Origin: Bacteroidota bacterium
GTDB taxonomy: Bacteria; Bacteroidota; Bacteroidia; Flavobacteriales; Flavobacteriaceae
Length of the DNA: 55,993 nt
Direction of reading: 5' to 3'
Assembly: GCA_012522045.1 (NCBI GenBank)
Contig: JAAYLC010000229.1
Location: 1-55,993 of the forward strand
Positions 25,840 through 34,191 of this stretch are shown piece after piece. A program made the translations under genes and the position numbers. The notes below the pieces were generated by a model, which was given only the letters and a program-made list of their open reading frames with translations, did not search any database and had not been told where the DNA came from. Each line of letters starts with the position of its first letter. Within the stretch, counting starts at the first letter, position 1.

Positions 25840-25871
25840 AAGTGCCCAAAGCATCGGGCACTTTATTTTTT
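25840..25871 (+). terminator. Terminator between the PfkB kinase and purF-like genes
   Basis: A perfect 8-bp GC-containing stem (AAGTGCCC / GGGCACTT, 8-base loop) followed by TATTTTTT starts 4 bases after the kinase stop and ends 15 bases before the next start codon. No TAnnTTTG promoter is seen between it and the purF-like gene, so partial read-through may set the expression of the second gene. Confidence 0.85.
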
Positions 25872-25886
25872 ACCTAATTTAGTACT

Positions 25887-27782
25887 ATGAGTGATGAATT
25901 AAAACACGAATGTGGAATAGCAGTCCTTCGCCTTTTAAAACCTTTGGAATTCTACAAAGAAAAGTATGGCACGGCATTTTATGGCTTAAATAAAATGTAT
26001 TTGATGATGGAAAAGCAACACAATCGCGGTCAGGATGGTGCCGGTCTTGCCAGTATAAAATTCAATGTTTCCCCCGGAGAACGTTATATCAGCCGAATTC
26101 GTTCCGTGGATGCCCAACCCATTCAAGATATTTTTTCACAAATCAATGCACGGATAAACAAAGCTTTCAAAGACAATCCCGAATATGCCGATGATGTAGC
26201 GGCGCAGAAGAAAAATATTCCGTACATCGGCGAAGTTTTCTTGGGTCATGTGCGCTACGGAACTTTTGGAGCCAACAGTATTGAAAATGTTCATCCCTTT
26301 TTAAGACAAAATAATTGGATGCATCGAAATTTAATTATTGCCGGAAATTTCAATATGACCAACAATCACGAATTGTTTGAAAACTTAATTCGTCTTGGGA
26401 TGCATCCGAAAGACAAAGCCGATACTGTTACTGTGATGGAACGAATCGGGCATTTTTTAGATGATGCGGTAAATAAACTTTATAAAAAGGCAAAAAATCA
26501 AGGTCTTTCAAAACAAGAAGCTTCACCGTATATCATCGAGAATTTAAAAATCCCCAAAATATTACGAAAATCTGCATCCAACTGGGATGGTGGCTATGCA
26601 ATGGCAGGACTTTTAGGTCACGGAGATGCATTTGTGCTTAGAGATCCTTCCGGAATTCGACCGGTGTATTATTACAGCGATGATGAGATTGTTGCAGTAG
26701 CTTCCGAACGTCCCGCCATACAGACAACTTTTAATATCCCTTTTGAAAAAGTTAAGGAATTGGAGCCCGGTCATGCATTGGTAATTCAGAAAAATGGAAC
26801 ACTCAAAAACGCTGAAATTCTCTCACCATTAGAGCGACGTTCTTGTTCATTTGAACGGATTTATTTTTCTCGCGGAAATGATGCCGAAATCTATGAAGAA
26901 CGAAAAATGTTGGGAAAATTAGTCATGCCAAAAGTTTTAAAAGCCATTAATTATGACACCGAAAACTCTGTTTTTTCATATATTCCAAACACCGCCGAAA
27001 CATCTTTTTACGGAATGTTGGACGCCGCTCAAGATGAGTTGAACAAACAGAAAAATGAAGCCATCATACGCGAAAGGAAAACTTTGACCCTGGAACGACT
27101 ACATGAAATTCAAGCCCATAAAATCCGAACCGAAAAAATAGCCGTAAAAGACGTTAAATTAAGAACCTTCATTGCTGACGATAACAGCCGTGACGATTTG
27201 GTTGCTCACGTGTATGACGTTACATACGGAATTGTAAAACCTTCAGATTCGCTTGTCATCATTGACGATAGTATCGTACGTGGAACCACTCTACAAAAAA
27301 GCATTCTCACTATGCTTGACAGACTGCATCCAAAACAAGTTATTGTTGTTTCTTCCGCTCCACAAATTCGATATCCGGATTGTTACGGTATCGATATGGC
27401 GCGATTAGAAGATTTAATTGCTTTCCAAGCAGCACTTTCACTGCACAAAAAACACAATACCGAACACGTCATTCAGGAGATTTATGAGAAATGTTTAGAG
27501 CAAGTCAACAAAGATGATTTAAAAGTGATTAATCACGTAAAGAAATTATATGAACCTTTTACGGATGAAGAAATTTCGGATGAAATTGCACAATTGGTAG
27601 GGGAAAATATCAAATCGGATTTAAAGATTATATTTCAATCGGTTGAAGATCTTCACAAAGCTTGTCCAAAAAATCTCGGGGATTGGTATTTTACCGGCAA
27701 TTATCCGACAGCAGGCGGAAATCGTGTGGTAAACAGAGCCTACATCAATTTTTACGAAGGAATTAATGAGCGCGCTTATTAA
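25887..27782 (+). CDS. Long, divergent amidophosphoribosyltransferase (PurF) homologue
   Basis: At 631 residues this is over 100 longer than standard PurF (about 470-515). The N-terminal glutaminase half is clear: Cys9 after a short propeptide-like MSDELKHE, NRGQDGAGLAS, LGHVRYGTFG, RDPSGIRPVYYY. The phosphoribosyltransferase half has the PRPP loop VIIDDSIVRGTTL (457-469). Between them the usual VPDSG is IPNTAET and a charged, coiled-coil-like stretch is inserted (about 375-435, AAQDELNKQKNEAIIRERK). The expected role would be making phosphoribosylamine from PRPP and glutamine. Because the acceptor part is so divergent it may be a specialised paralogue, and I leave the symbol blank. It follows the PfkB kinase. 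Confidence 0.85.
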   Translation: MSDELKHECGIAVLRLLKPLEFYKEKYGTAFYGLNKMYLMMEKQHNRGQDGAGLASIKFNVSPGERYISRIRSVDAQPIQDIFSQINARINKAFKDNPEYADDVAAQKKNIPYIGEVFLGHVRYGTFGANSIENVHPFLRQNNWMHRNLIIAGNFNMTNNHELFENLIRLGMHPKDKADTVTVMERIGHFLDDAVNKLYKKAKNQGLSKQEASPYIIENLKIPKILRKSASNWDGGYAMAGLLGHGDAFVLRDPSGIRPVYYYSDDEIVAVASERPAIQTTFNIPFEKVKELEPGHALVIQKNGTLKNAEILSPLERRSCSFERIYFSRGNDAEIYEERKMLGKLVMPKVLKAINYDTENSVFSYIPNTAETSFYGMLDAAQDELNKQKNEAIIRERKTLTLERLHEIQAHKIRTEKIAVKDVKLRTFIADDNSRDDLVAHVYDVTYGIVKPSDSLVIIDDSIVRGTTLQKSILTMLDRLHPKQVIVVSSAPQIRYPDCYGIDMARLEDLIAFQAALSLHKKHNTEHVIQEIYEKCLEQVNKDDLKVINHVKKLYEPFTDEEISDEIAQLVGENIKSDLKIIFQSVEDLHKACPKNLGDWYFTGNYPTAGGNRVVNRAYINFYEGINERAY

Positions 27783-27843
27783 TTCTTACTTATTGATTTT
27801 GAAATCGATTTTTGAGGATTGAAAATTATTTTCTAAAAATTGC

Positions 27844-27873
27844 TTGCAGTAATTAAAAAGTGGATTATATTTG
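27844..27873 (+). promoter_or_regulatory. Predicted promoter of tRNA-Val (TTG ... TATATTTG)
   Basis: TTG (27844-27846), 19 bases, TATATTTG (27866-27873), 14 bases before the tRNA 5' end. Exact consensus elements with near-ideal spacing. Confidence 0.75.
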
Positions 27874-27887
27874 CCACCTCAAAGAAA

Positions 27888-27962
27888 GGGCGATTAGCTC
27901 AGCTGGTTCAGAGCACCTCGTTTACACCGAGGGGGTCGGGGGTTCGAATCCCTCATCGCCCA
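27888..27962 (+). tRNA. tRNA-Val (anticodon UAC)
   Basis: The 75-base sequence folds as a cloverleaf. The acceptor stem is GGGCGAT/ATCGCCC with discriminator A. The D-arm is in TAGCTCAGCTGGTTCAGAGC. The anticodon stem is CCTCG/CGAGG with loop TTTACAC, anticodon TAC at 27923-27925. The T-arm has GGTTCGAATCC. The terminal CCA is not encoded (the next bases are CTA). The UAC anticodon reads valine GUN codons. An open reading frame across this locus is just translated tRNA. Confidence 0.97.
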
Positions 27963-27968
27963 CTAACC

Positions 27969-28010
27969 AAAAACCGTTTCAACAAAAAAATTGAAACGGT
28001 TTTTTCTTTT
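27969..28010. terminator. Bidirectional terminator between tRNA-Val and folC
   Basis: A 14-bp stem (AAAAACCGTTTCAA / TTGAAACGGTTTTT, loop of 8) with T-runs on both sides. It ends the tRNA transcript on the plus strand and the exbB-exbD-tonB-folC transcript on the minus strand, whose stop codon abuts it. Confidence 0.88.
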
Positions 28011-29249
28011 TTAAATCACTTCCGCAACTACAAACGTACTGCCGCCCACAAATACCAAATCTTCGGGAGCAGCTTTCTTTAATGCATTTTGATACGCTTC
28101 TTGAACAGTGGCATAGGCTTTTCCTTCCAATGCAAATGGACGCGCGGCATCTTTTAATAATTCTGCCGACATCCCACGGGGGATATCAGGTTTACAGAAA
28201 TAGTAAATTGCATCTTTGGGAAATAGCGGCAAAATTTGATTCAAATCTTTATCTGAAACAACGCCTAAAACAATATGTAATTTATCGTATTTTTCCTTTC
28301 TTAATTGATTGACAACCCATTTAAGCCCTTCTTTATTATGACCTGTATCACATATAACTTTTGGACAATCTTGAAGTTGTTGCCACCGTCCCAACAACCC
28401 TGTATTTCTTACCACATGTGACAATCCGTTGACCACTGCAACTTCCGGAAGTTTCCAATTTAAATCTTGAAGAATTTTTATGGTACTCAGGACTGTTTTT
28501 AAATTCTTTTGTTGATAATCTCCTTTTAAATCAAGGGTAATTTCATTTATTTTATAAGTCTCATCTTTTTCAGCAAGAATTAAAGGTGCTTCTTGGGCAT
28601 TTGCAGTTTTTATAAAAACGGGAAGCGTCTCTTCGTTTTCTTCTCCAATCACAACCGGAATTTTATATTTTATAATTCCCGCCTTTTCCGCTGCAATCTC
28701 AGCCGGTGAATTTCCCAAAAACTGTGTATGATCAAGTCCGATATTTGTGATTACAGAGACTTCAGGTCTAATAACATTGGTACTGTCCAATCTTCCTCCC
28801 ATTCCGGTTTCGATGATTGCAACAGCTACTTTTTCTTTTCTGAAATATTCAAAAGCCAGTCCGACAGTCATTTCGAAAAAAGAGAGTTTTTCCGATTTTA
28901 AAAATGAAGCATGCGCGTTTATGAAATTAGTGACTTCTGATTCGGGAATCATTTTTCCGTTAATTTTAATACGCTCACGGAAATCTCTTAAATGTGGAGA
29001 GGTGTATAATCCTGTTTTGTATCCGGCTTCTTGAAAAATAGAAGCAAGCATATGACTGACACTGCCTTTTCCGTTTGTTCCAGCTACGAGAATGCTTTTG
29101 AATCCGACTTCGGGATGGTTCAGATATTTCATCATGTCTAGGGTCGCCTGCAAATCTTTTTTATATGCGGCTCCACCAATTTTTTGATACATCGGAAGCT
29201 GTGCAAACATCCATTCCAATGTTTCCTTATAAGTCAGTTTGTTTGACAA
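28011..29249 (-). CDS. folC: Bifunctional folylpolyglutamate synthase / dihydrofolate synthase
   Basis: FolC adds glutamate to dihydropteroate and to folates. The 412-residue Mur-ligase-type protein has the P-loop VAGTNGKGSVSHML, the folate-site region YTSPHLRDFRERI, ETGMGGRLDSTN, and NIGLDHTQFLGNS. A C-terminal glutamate-binding domain contains CDTGHNKEG. Length is normal. The frame starts with TTG at 29249, 13 bases after the tonB stop, with no ATG upstream; the first ATG would cut the conserved YKETLEWM region, so TTG is accepted. It is the last gene of the exbB-exbD-tonB series. Confidence 0.93.
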   Translation of the reverse strand: MSNKLTYKETLEWMFAQLPMYQKIGGAAYKKDLQATLDMMKYLNHPEVGFKSILVAGTNGKGSVSHMLASIFQEAGYKTGLYTSPHLRDFRERIKINGKMIPESEVTNFINAHASFLKSEKLSFFEMTVGLAFEYFRKEKVAVAIIETGMGGRLDSTNVIRPEVSVITNIGLDHTQFLGNSPAEIAAEKAGIIKYKIPVVIGEENEETLPVFIKTANAQEAPLILAEKDETYKINEITLDLKGDYQQKNLKTVLSTIKILQDLNWKLPEVAVVNGLSHVVRNTGLLGRWQQLQDCPKVICDTGHNKEGLKWVVNQLRKEKYDKLHIVLGVVSDKDLNQILPLFPKDAIYYFCKPDIPRGMSAELLKDAARPFALEGKAYATVQEAYQNALKKAAPEDLVFVGGSTFVVAEVI

Positions 29250-29262
29250 AGTTATGAGGTAT

Positions 29263-30084
29263 TTATTCAGAAAGACTAAAGCGATAGATGATTCTGCCTA
29301 CCTGCCTCAGCGGAGCATTTTCATCGGGATTAAATTTGGTTTCGAGGGCAGCTCTTCGTGCCGGTTCCATCAAACAGGGAGCCGTGTTGGTTGTTCCGCG
29401 CACTCCGGGTGTAGCTCGTGTAACGGTTCCGTTTCTATCCACTTCGATACTGACGACCACCGTGCCGGCCTCATTACAATCGGGTATGTAGCGTTCTTTA
29501 TTTAAGGCGCGTCTTCCTCCTAACAAATAATTGCCATCACCATCCAAACCGACACCACTTCCGTAATAACTGCTTGAATTTGGGTCTCCATCGGGTGAAC
29601 CTTTATCACCGGGCGTAGTATCGTTTCCTTCTCCGCTTTGTGCTGTACCTTGGTTTCTCGGACTGTTTAAAATATTTGACAATGCATCTGAGGTGGCTTG
29701 ATCCGGTTTTGGTTCTGCTTTCTTAGGTTCTTCTTTTCTGTCGGGAACCGGAGTTGTTTCTTTTTCGGGTTTTTTTTCTTCAATCACCGGAGCTTCTTCA
29801 ATGTCTTGAGTGATAATTTCTTCTTCAATTTCTGTCGGAACACTTTCGGATGCAACATTATTCTGAGGTGCAGATTCTATCTCGTCAAGCGGTTGCACGT
29901 TTCCCATTCCTTGATCTGAGGTTCCGAAATTAATTGCAATTCCTTTGACCTCCGGCGGATCCATGTATTTTAATCCTGCAATTAATAACAACAAAATTAA
30001 AATAATATGAATTGCAAGCGTAATGCCCATGCTTTTACGCTTGTGCTCTGTATCAAGGAAAACAAATAGTTTGTTTTTGCTCAT
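29263..30084 (-). CDS. tonB: TonB-like energy transducer
   Basis: TonB links the ExbBD proton channel to outer-membrane TonB-dependent receptors. The 273-residue protein has a short cytoplasmic N-terminus and a single transmembrane helix (about 19-40, GITLAIHIILILLLLIAGL). A long Glu/Pro/Lys-rich periplasmic linker follows (about 70-160), then a Gly/Ser/Asp-rich stretch, and a C-terminal TonB-like domain (about 205-273: GTVVVSIEVDRNGTV..., FNPDENAPLRQVGRIIYRFSL) with two Cys that might pair. It lies 15 bases after exbD, as expected. Confidence 0.9.
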   Translation of the reverse strand: MSKNKLFVFLDTEHKRKSMGITLAIHIILILLLLIAGLKYMDPPEVKGIAINFGTSDQGMGNVQPLDEIESAPQNNVASESVPTEIEEEIITQDIEEAPVIEEKKPEKETTPVPDRKEEPKKAEPKPDQATSDALSNILNSPRNQGTAQSGEGNDTTPGDKGSPDGDPNSSSYYGSGVGLDGDGNYLLGGRRALNKERYIPDCNEAGTVVVSIEVDRNGTVTRATPGVRGTTNTAPCLMEPARRAALETKFNPDENAPLRQVGRIIYRFSLSE

Positions 30085-30099
30085 GGCGGCAAAATCATT

Positions 30100-30492
30100 T
30101 TATTTAGGTCGTACAGCCAAAACCAATTTATATCCGTTTTGATTAGCAATATCCATTACTAAAACAGCATCTTCAATCGGGACTCCTTCTTCGGCTCTTA
30201 AAATTATGGTTGGTTCAAATTCTCCTTCCAGTTTGCTTTTCAAAACACTTTCTATAGACGCTTGTGTCACTTGTTCTTCATCTACATAATAATTACCGTC
30301 TTTTGTGATACTTACTGACGCTCTTTGCACACTTGTTGTTTTACCTTGTGCTTTGGGCAATAATAAATCCAGTGCGTTTGGAGTAATTGCCGGAGAAGTC
30401 AGTAAAAAAAACACCAATAACAAGAACACAATGTCTGTCATGGAGCTCATATTAAACTCTGCGCTTACTTTATTTCGTCCTCTTAAATTCAT
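30100..30492 (-). CDS. exbD: ExbD/TolR-type biopolymer transporter
   Basis: A 130-residue inner-membrane protein with a short cytoplasmic N-terminus, one transmembrane helix (about 18-38) bearing the essential proton-carrying Asp20 in SSMTDIVFLLLVFFLL, and a periplasmic domain. It pairs with ExbB to energise TonB (or a TolA-like partner). The start ATG overlaps the exbB stop by one base. Confidence 0.94.
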   Translation of the reverse strand: MNLRGRNKVSAEFNMSSMTDIVFLLLVFFLLTSPAITPNALDLLLPKAQGKTTSVQRASVSITKDGNYYVDEEQVTQASIESVLKSKLEGEFEPTIILRAEEGVPIEDAVLVMDIANQNGYKLVLAVRPK

Positions 30493-31190
30493 TATACCGG
30501 TTCATTTAACATGTCAAGGAAGTCAACTGCTGTGGCTTCCATTTGGTGCACTACTTTATCCGTGCGAACTACAAGGTGATTATACCCCATATAGGCAACA
30601 ATTCCTACAATCAGACCTGCAACAGTAGTTGTCATTGCCGTGTAAATACCTTCAGCCAATAGTCCCATCTCTGCTTGTCCGCTACTTGATGCCAATTCAT
30701 GAAATGCCATCACCATACCGATTACCGTACCGAGGAAACCAATCATGGGTCCGGCTCCTGCAATTGTGGCAAGGATGCTTACATTTTTTTCCAACTTATA
30801 AACTTCCAATCTCCCCACATTTTCAATAGCTGTATTGATATCTTCCAGGGGGCTCCCAATACGCGACAAACCCTTGGCGGTCATATGTGCTACCGGGGTA
30901 TCTTTTTGAGCACAAAGCAATTTTGCAGCTTGCAAATTCCCTTTGGCAACATGATCGTGAATTTGATTCATGAAATTTTCATCTGATTTAGATGCGGCGC
31001 GAATTGCAAAAAGTCTCTCAAAATAAATATACACTGCTACAAAGAGAAGAATAAACAAGATAATTATAATAACCTGCCCGGCTGTTCCACCACTGAACAA
31101 AAGCTCCATTATGGACAAGGTTTTTTCTTCGGAAATTTGTTCTATTTCTGAAGTAACTTCCACTCCTTCTTGAATAAATGAATTAAGCAT
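30492..31190 (-). CDS. exbB: ExbB/TolQ-type proton channel subunit
   Basis: The 232-residue membrane protein has three predicted transmembrane segments (about 35-58, 125-150, 170-195) and the MotA/TolQ/ExbB core GAGPMIGFLGTVIGMVMAFHELA and MTTTVAGLIVGIVAYMGYNHL. It forms the pentameric channel around ExbD. First of the exbB-exbD-tonB-folC series. No TAnnTTTG box was found in the 66 bases before it, so its promoter may be non-standard or it may depend on the nhaD transcript. Confidence 0.94.
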   Translation of the reverse strand: MLNSFIQEGVEVTSEIEQISEEKTLSIMELLFSGGTAGQVIIIILFILLFVAVYIYFERLFAIRAASKSDENFMNQIHDHVAKGNLQAAKLLCAQKDTPVAHMTAKGLSRIGSPLEDINTAIENVGRLEVYKLEKNVSILATIAGAGPMIGFLGTVIGMVMAFHELASSSGQAEMGLLAEGIYTAMTTTVAGLIVGIVAYMGYNHLVVRTDKVVHQMEATAVDFLDMLNEPV

Positions 31191-31256
31191 AAATTATGGA
31201 TATATAGTTTTAAAGTTCGGTAAAATAATAGTAACGAGGAAAATTATTCTAAATTG

Positions 31257-32636
31257 TCAAACGTTGTGAAAAATCATGCGTTCGATTAATAAGAAAACAC
31301 CGGCTCCAATTATAAATCCAAGAAAAGCCAACCAGGTTATTTTTCTTAAAAACCAGATAAAATCAATTCGCTCCATTCCCATTGCAGCCACTCCGGCAGC
31401 AGAGCCGATAATGAGCATACTCCCTCCGGTACCCGCAGCATAAGCGATAAAGTGCCACAAGACCGAATCTGTAGGGCTGTCATACATTCCCATTGAGGCT
31501 GCAACCAGCGGAACATTATCAATGACAGCTGAAAGCATTCCTAAAAAGATGATGACTAAATCCTGATTGGGGATGGCTTGTTGTAATTGTTCTGCCATAT
31601 AACGCAATGTTCCAACTTCTACACCATTTACTGTACCATAAACTAAAGATTCCAGCCCGGCAACAGCCATCAAAATTCCTAAGAAAAATAAAATACTTGA
31701 AATTTCAATACGAGACAACGCTCTGTGTGCTGAATATAAGTGTCTTCGCTCTCGAGAAAAATTTTCTTCTGGTTGAATGTATTCAGAAACAAGCCACACA
31801 ATTCCCAGAGCGAACATCATTCCCATATAAGGAGGCAAATCAGTTATTGCTTTAAATATAGGCACAAAAATAATCATCCCTATTCCTAAAAACAACATCA
31901 GTTTGCTACTCAATATTTCTTCATCATTATTGTCATTTTTTTCATCGATTGCCAAATCACCTTTAAAGACCGGTAAATATGAAGCAATAGAAAAGGGAAT
32001 AACAAATGAAATAATTGCTGGAATTGAAACGAATTTAATTAGTTCAACAACTGTAACTTTATTGGCAATCCACAACATGGTTGTGGTAACATCGCCAATG
32101 GGCGACCAAGCTCCGCCGGAATTTGCTGCGATTACAATTAAACTGACATACCAGAGTCGCTCTTCACGCTTGTGAATAAGTTTTCTTAAAAGCGTTATTA
32201 AAACAATGGTTGCCGTGAGATTATCAATTACAGCCGATAGGAAAAACCCTAAAATACCGACTATCCATAACAAATTTCGTTTACTGGTTGTCTTGACAAA
32301 ATTTTTCAGAACATTAAAACCACGATGCAAATCTATGATCTCCACAATGGTCATTGCCCCGATTAGAAACACTAAAATTTCTGCCGTTTTCCCGAAGTGC
32401 GTCAACAAATTATTTTGAAACCCATTCATCTGATTTTCACCACTGCTCAAAAGGCTAAACGCATGTCCTTCTTCATTGACGATAGAAAACAAATCATTTG
32501 AAAATCCGACAGCTAAAAGTGCCCAAATTAAAGTTGCCATTAACAGCGCCGGCACTGTTTTATCCAAGCGCAACGGATGCTCCAAGGTTATCAAAAGATA
32601 CCCCAAAACAAAAATTAGAATAATAATTACAGCCAA
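31257..32636 (-). CDS. nhaD: NhaD family Na+/H+ antiporter
   Basis: A 459-residue polytopic inner-membrane protein with about 12-13 transmembrane helices. It has typical NhaD features: LITLEHPLRLDKTVPALLMA near the N-terminus, GFFLSAVIDNLTATIVLITLLRKL, SGGAWSPIGDVTTTMLW, and FLGMLSAVIDNVPLVAASMGMY. It exchanges cytoplasmic Na+ (or Li+) for H+. The frame starts with TTG at 32636; no ATG is available upstream and the next ATG would remove the first helix. A TATCTTTG box lies about 117 bases upstream, giving a long leader (about 110 bases). Confidence 0.92.
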   Translation of the reverse strand: MAVIIILIFVLGYLLITLEHPLRLDKTVPALLMATLIWALLAVGFSNDLFSIVNEEGHAFSLLSSGENQMNGFQNNLLTHFGKTAEILVFLIGAMTIVEIIDLHRGFNVLKNFVKTTSKRNLLWIVGILGFFLSAVIDNLTATIVLITLLRKLIHKREERLWYVSLIVIAANSGGAWSPIGDVTTTMLWIANKVTVVELIKFVSIPAIISFVIPFSIASYLPVFKGDLAIDEKNDNNDEEILSSKLMLFLGIGMIIFVPIFKAITDLPPYMGMMFALGIVWLVSEYIQPEENFSRERRHLYSAHRALSRIEISSILFFLGILMAVAGLESLVYGTVNGVEVGTLRYMAEQLQQAIPNQDLVIIFLGMLSAVIDNVPLVAASMGMYDSPTDSVLWHFIAYAAGTGGSMLIIGSAAGVAAMGMERIDFIWFLRKITWLAFLGFIIGAGVFLLIERMIFHNV

Positions 32637-32752
32637 TTGAAATATATTTGAAGTTTCACTATATACTATAATTTATCAGGTTTCCGTCGAACTTCATCTG
32701 CATACTTTCGAAAAGAAAAATTAAAATAATTTTAACATTTAATTTTACCGCA

Positions 32753-32760
32753 CAAAGATA
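32753..32760 (-). promoter_or_regulatory. Predicted promoter of nhaD (-7 box TATCTTTG)
   Basis: TATCTTTG on the minus strand matches TAnnTTTG. The resulting leader of about 110 bases before the TTG start is longer than that of most genes here and could hold post-transcriptional control; I saw no clear structure in it. Confidence 0.5.
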
Positions 32761-32884
32761 ACAAACTTAGCTATTGAACGGTACTTCTAAACCGCATTTT
32801 AGTAACAAAAAATTAACATGAATAGCCGTTTTTCGATTTAGATGATTTATATCATATTTTCAACGCTTATCAAACTAGTTTAAA

Positions 32885-32907
32885 CAAAAAAAGACTCTCC
32901 TGAAAGT
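32885..32907 (-). terminator. Possible weak terminator after anmK
   Basis: On the minus strand, ACTTT-CAGG-AGAGT can form a 5-bp stem (one G-U pair) followed by CTTTTTTTG, 7 bases after the anmK stop. The short stem makes it uncertain. Confidence 0.4.
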
Positions 32908-32913
32908 GAAAAA

Positions 32914-33984
32914 TTAAGGGTAAAATACTTTTCCTGCTGAATGATTTTTAATTGCGCCGGTTACACTTGCCAGACAATTTACTTCATTTCGAAGTTTTAA
33001 AATTCCGAGCAATCCAAAAATGAGCGCTTCTTTATATTCGATAGTATTTTTATCCGGAATTACGATTTTAGCTTGGGTGTGCTTTTTCAATCGTTCTATT
33101 AAAAAGGTGTTGTATGCTCCACCGCCGGTAATCAATACAGCTTTATTTTTTTCAAACTGCAAGGCTAATTGCATGGCAACGTGTTCAGTGAAAGTCCGCA
33201 AGCTGTCTTCTGTTTTTAAACCATAGGAATTTATTAACGAAAACACTTCTTTTTGAACCCACTCCAACCCAAGTGATTTTGGAGGTTTTTGACCATAATA
33301 CGAAAGCCGATTTAACGCATTCAGTAGTTCGTCATTGAGAACTCCTTGTTGTGAAAGTTTGCCAAAAGCATCATAGTCGTGTCCCAATTTTTCGGAAAGC
33401 GCATTGAGTACGATATTGACAGGACATACATCATACGCAATGCGGTTATTATCTTTTTCGAATGAAATGTTTGCAAATCCACCGAGATTTAAGCAATAAT
33501 CATAATCTCCAAAAAGCAACTTATCGCCAATTGGCACCAAAGGAGCACCTTGTCCGCCCAACGCTACATCTTGAGAGCGAAAATCACAAACCACCAAATG
33601 ACCAATTAATTTAGCTATTTGTGGGAGATTTCCTATCTGAAGTGTCAATCCTTTTTCCGGCTGATGCAAAATGGTATGTCCGTGACTGCAAACCGCATCC
33701 AGGTTTTTAATATTATTTTTAGTTATAAATTCTTTAATCACGCTTGCCAAAAATTCAGTGTATTTTATATTGAATTTGGAAAGTGCCGACGGACCATAAT
33801 GAATAGCTTGACGCAAACGATTTTTCGATGTTTTGGAATACGGAATGGTTTCTGCAAATTTTATTTCGAAATTCCATGTATCGGTTTTTCTAAAATCTAC
33901 ATAAGCCAAATCGATTCCATCCAAAGAAGTTCCGCTCATTACTCCTAAAATCGTGTAGGAATCTTTTACCATTTTTAAAGTCAT
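32914..33984 (-). CDS. anmK: Anhydro-N-acetylmuramic acid kinase
   Basis: AnmK opens and phosphorylates 1,6-anhydro-MurNAc to MurNAc 6-phosphate, recycling peptidoglycan. The 356-residue protein has the ATP-binding GVMSGTSLDGIDLAYVDF at the N-terminus, SHGHTILHQPEKG, QIGNLPQIA, VCDFRSQDVALGGQGAPLVP, LGGFANIS, DVCPVNIVLN and ITGGGAYN, all typical. Length is normal. Two near starts exist (residues 1 and 5); the ATG at 33984 is used. No murQ or amidase is adjacent in this window. Confidence 0.95.
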   Translation of the reverse strand: MTLKMVKDSYTILGVMSGTSLDGIDLAYVDFRKTDTWNFEIKFAETIPYSKTSKNRLRQAIHYGPSALSKFNIKYTEFLASVIKEFITKNNIKNLDAVCSHGHTILHQPEKGLTLQIGNLPQIAKLIGHLVVCDFRSQDVALGGQGAPLVPIGDKLLFGDYDYCLNLGGFANISFEKDNNRIAYDVCPVNIVLNALSEKLGHDYDAFGKLSQQGVLNDELLNALNRLSYYGQKPPKSLGLEWVQKEVFSLINSYGLKTEDSLRTFTEHVAMQLALQFEKNKAVLITGGGAYNTFLIERLKKHTQAKIVIPDKNTIEYKEALIFGLLGILKLRNEVNCLASVTGAIKNHSAGKVFYP

Positions 33985-34152
33985 ATTTTATATGTCCAAT
34001 ATATTTAAATTCACCCCCATAGTGCAACATTTTCAACTATTATATAAATTGAGAAATTGAAAAAAAATTTTTGTATACGTGCATTTTTTAAAGAAAACCG
34101 ATTTTCTACAATTCAAAAAAACAATATTTTATTTTATACTCAACTTTTAATT

Positions 34153-34160
34153 TATCTTTG
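34153..34160 (+). promoter_or_regulatory. Predicted promoter of the acyl-CoA dehydrogenase gene (-7 box TATCTTTG)
   Basis: TATCTTTG, 31 bases before the ATG at 34192. No TTG at the -33 position; the upstream DNA is extremely A/T-rich. Confidence 0.5.
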
Positions 34161-34191
34161 TCGAATTCACATTTTTAAAAACATTTAAATT

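Noticed and set aside
27888-27962. tRNA-Val as an integration (attachment) site
   Set aside because: I found no second copy of the tRNA 3' end and no integrase or other mobile gene nearby in the window.
27840-28082. Open frame across the tRNA-Val locus
   Set aside because: The protein is translated tRNA and terminator sequence; the cloverleaf is unambiguous.
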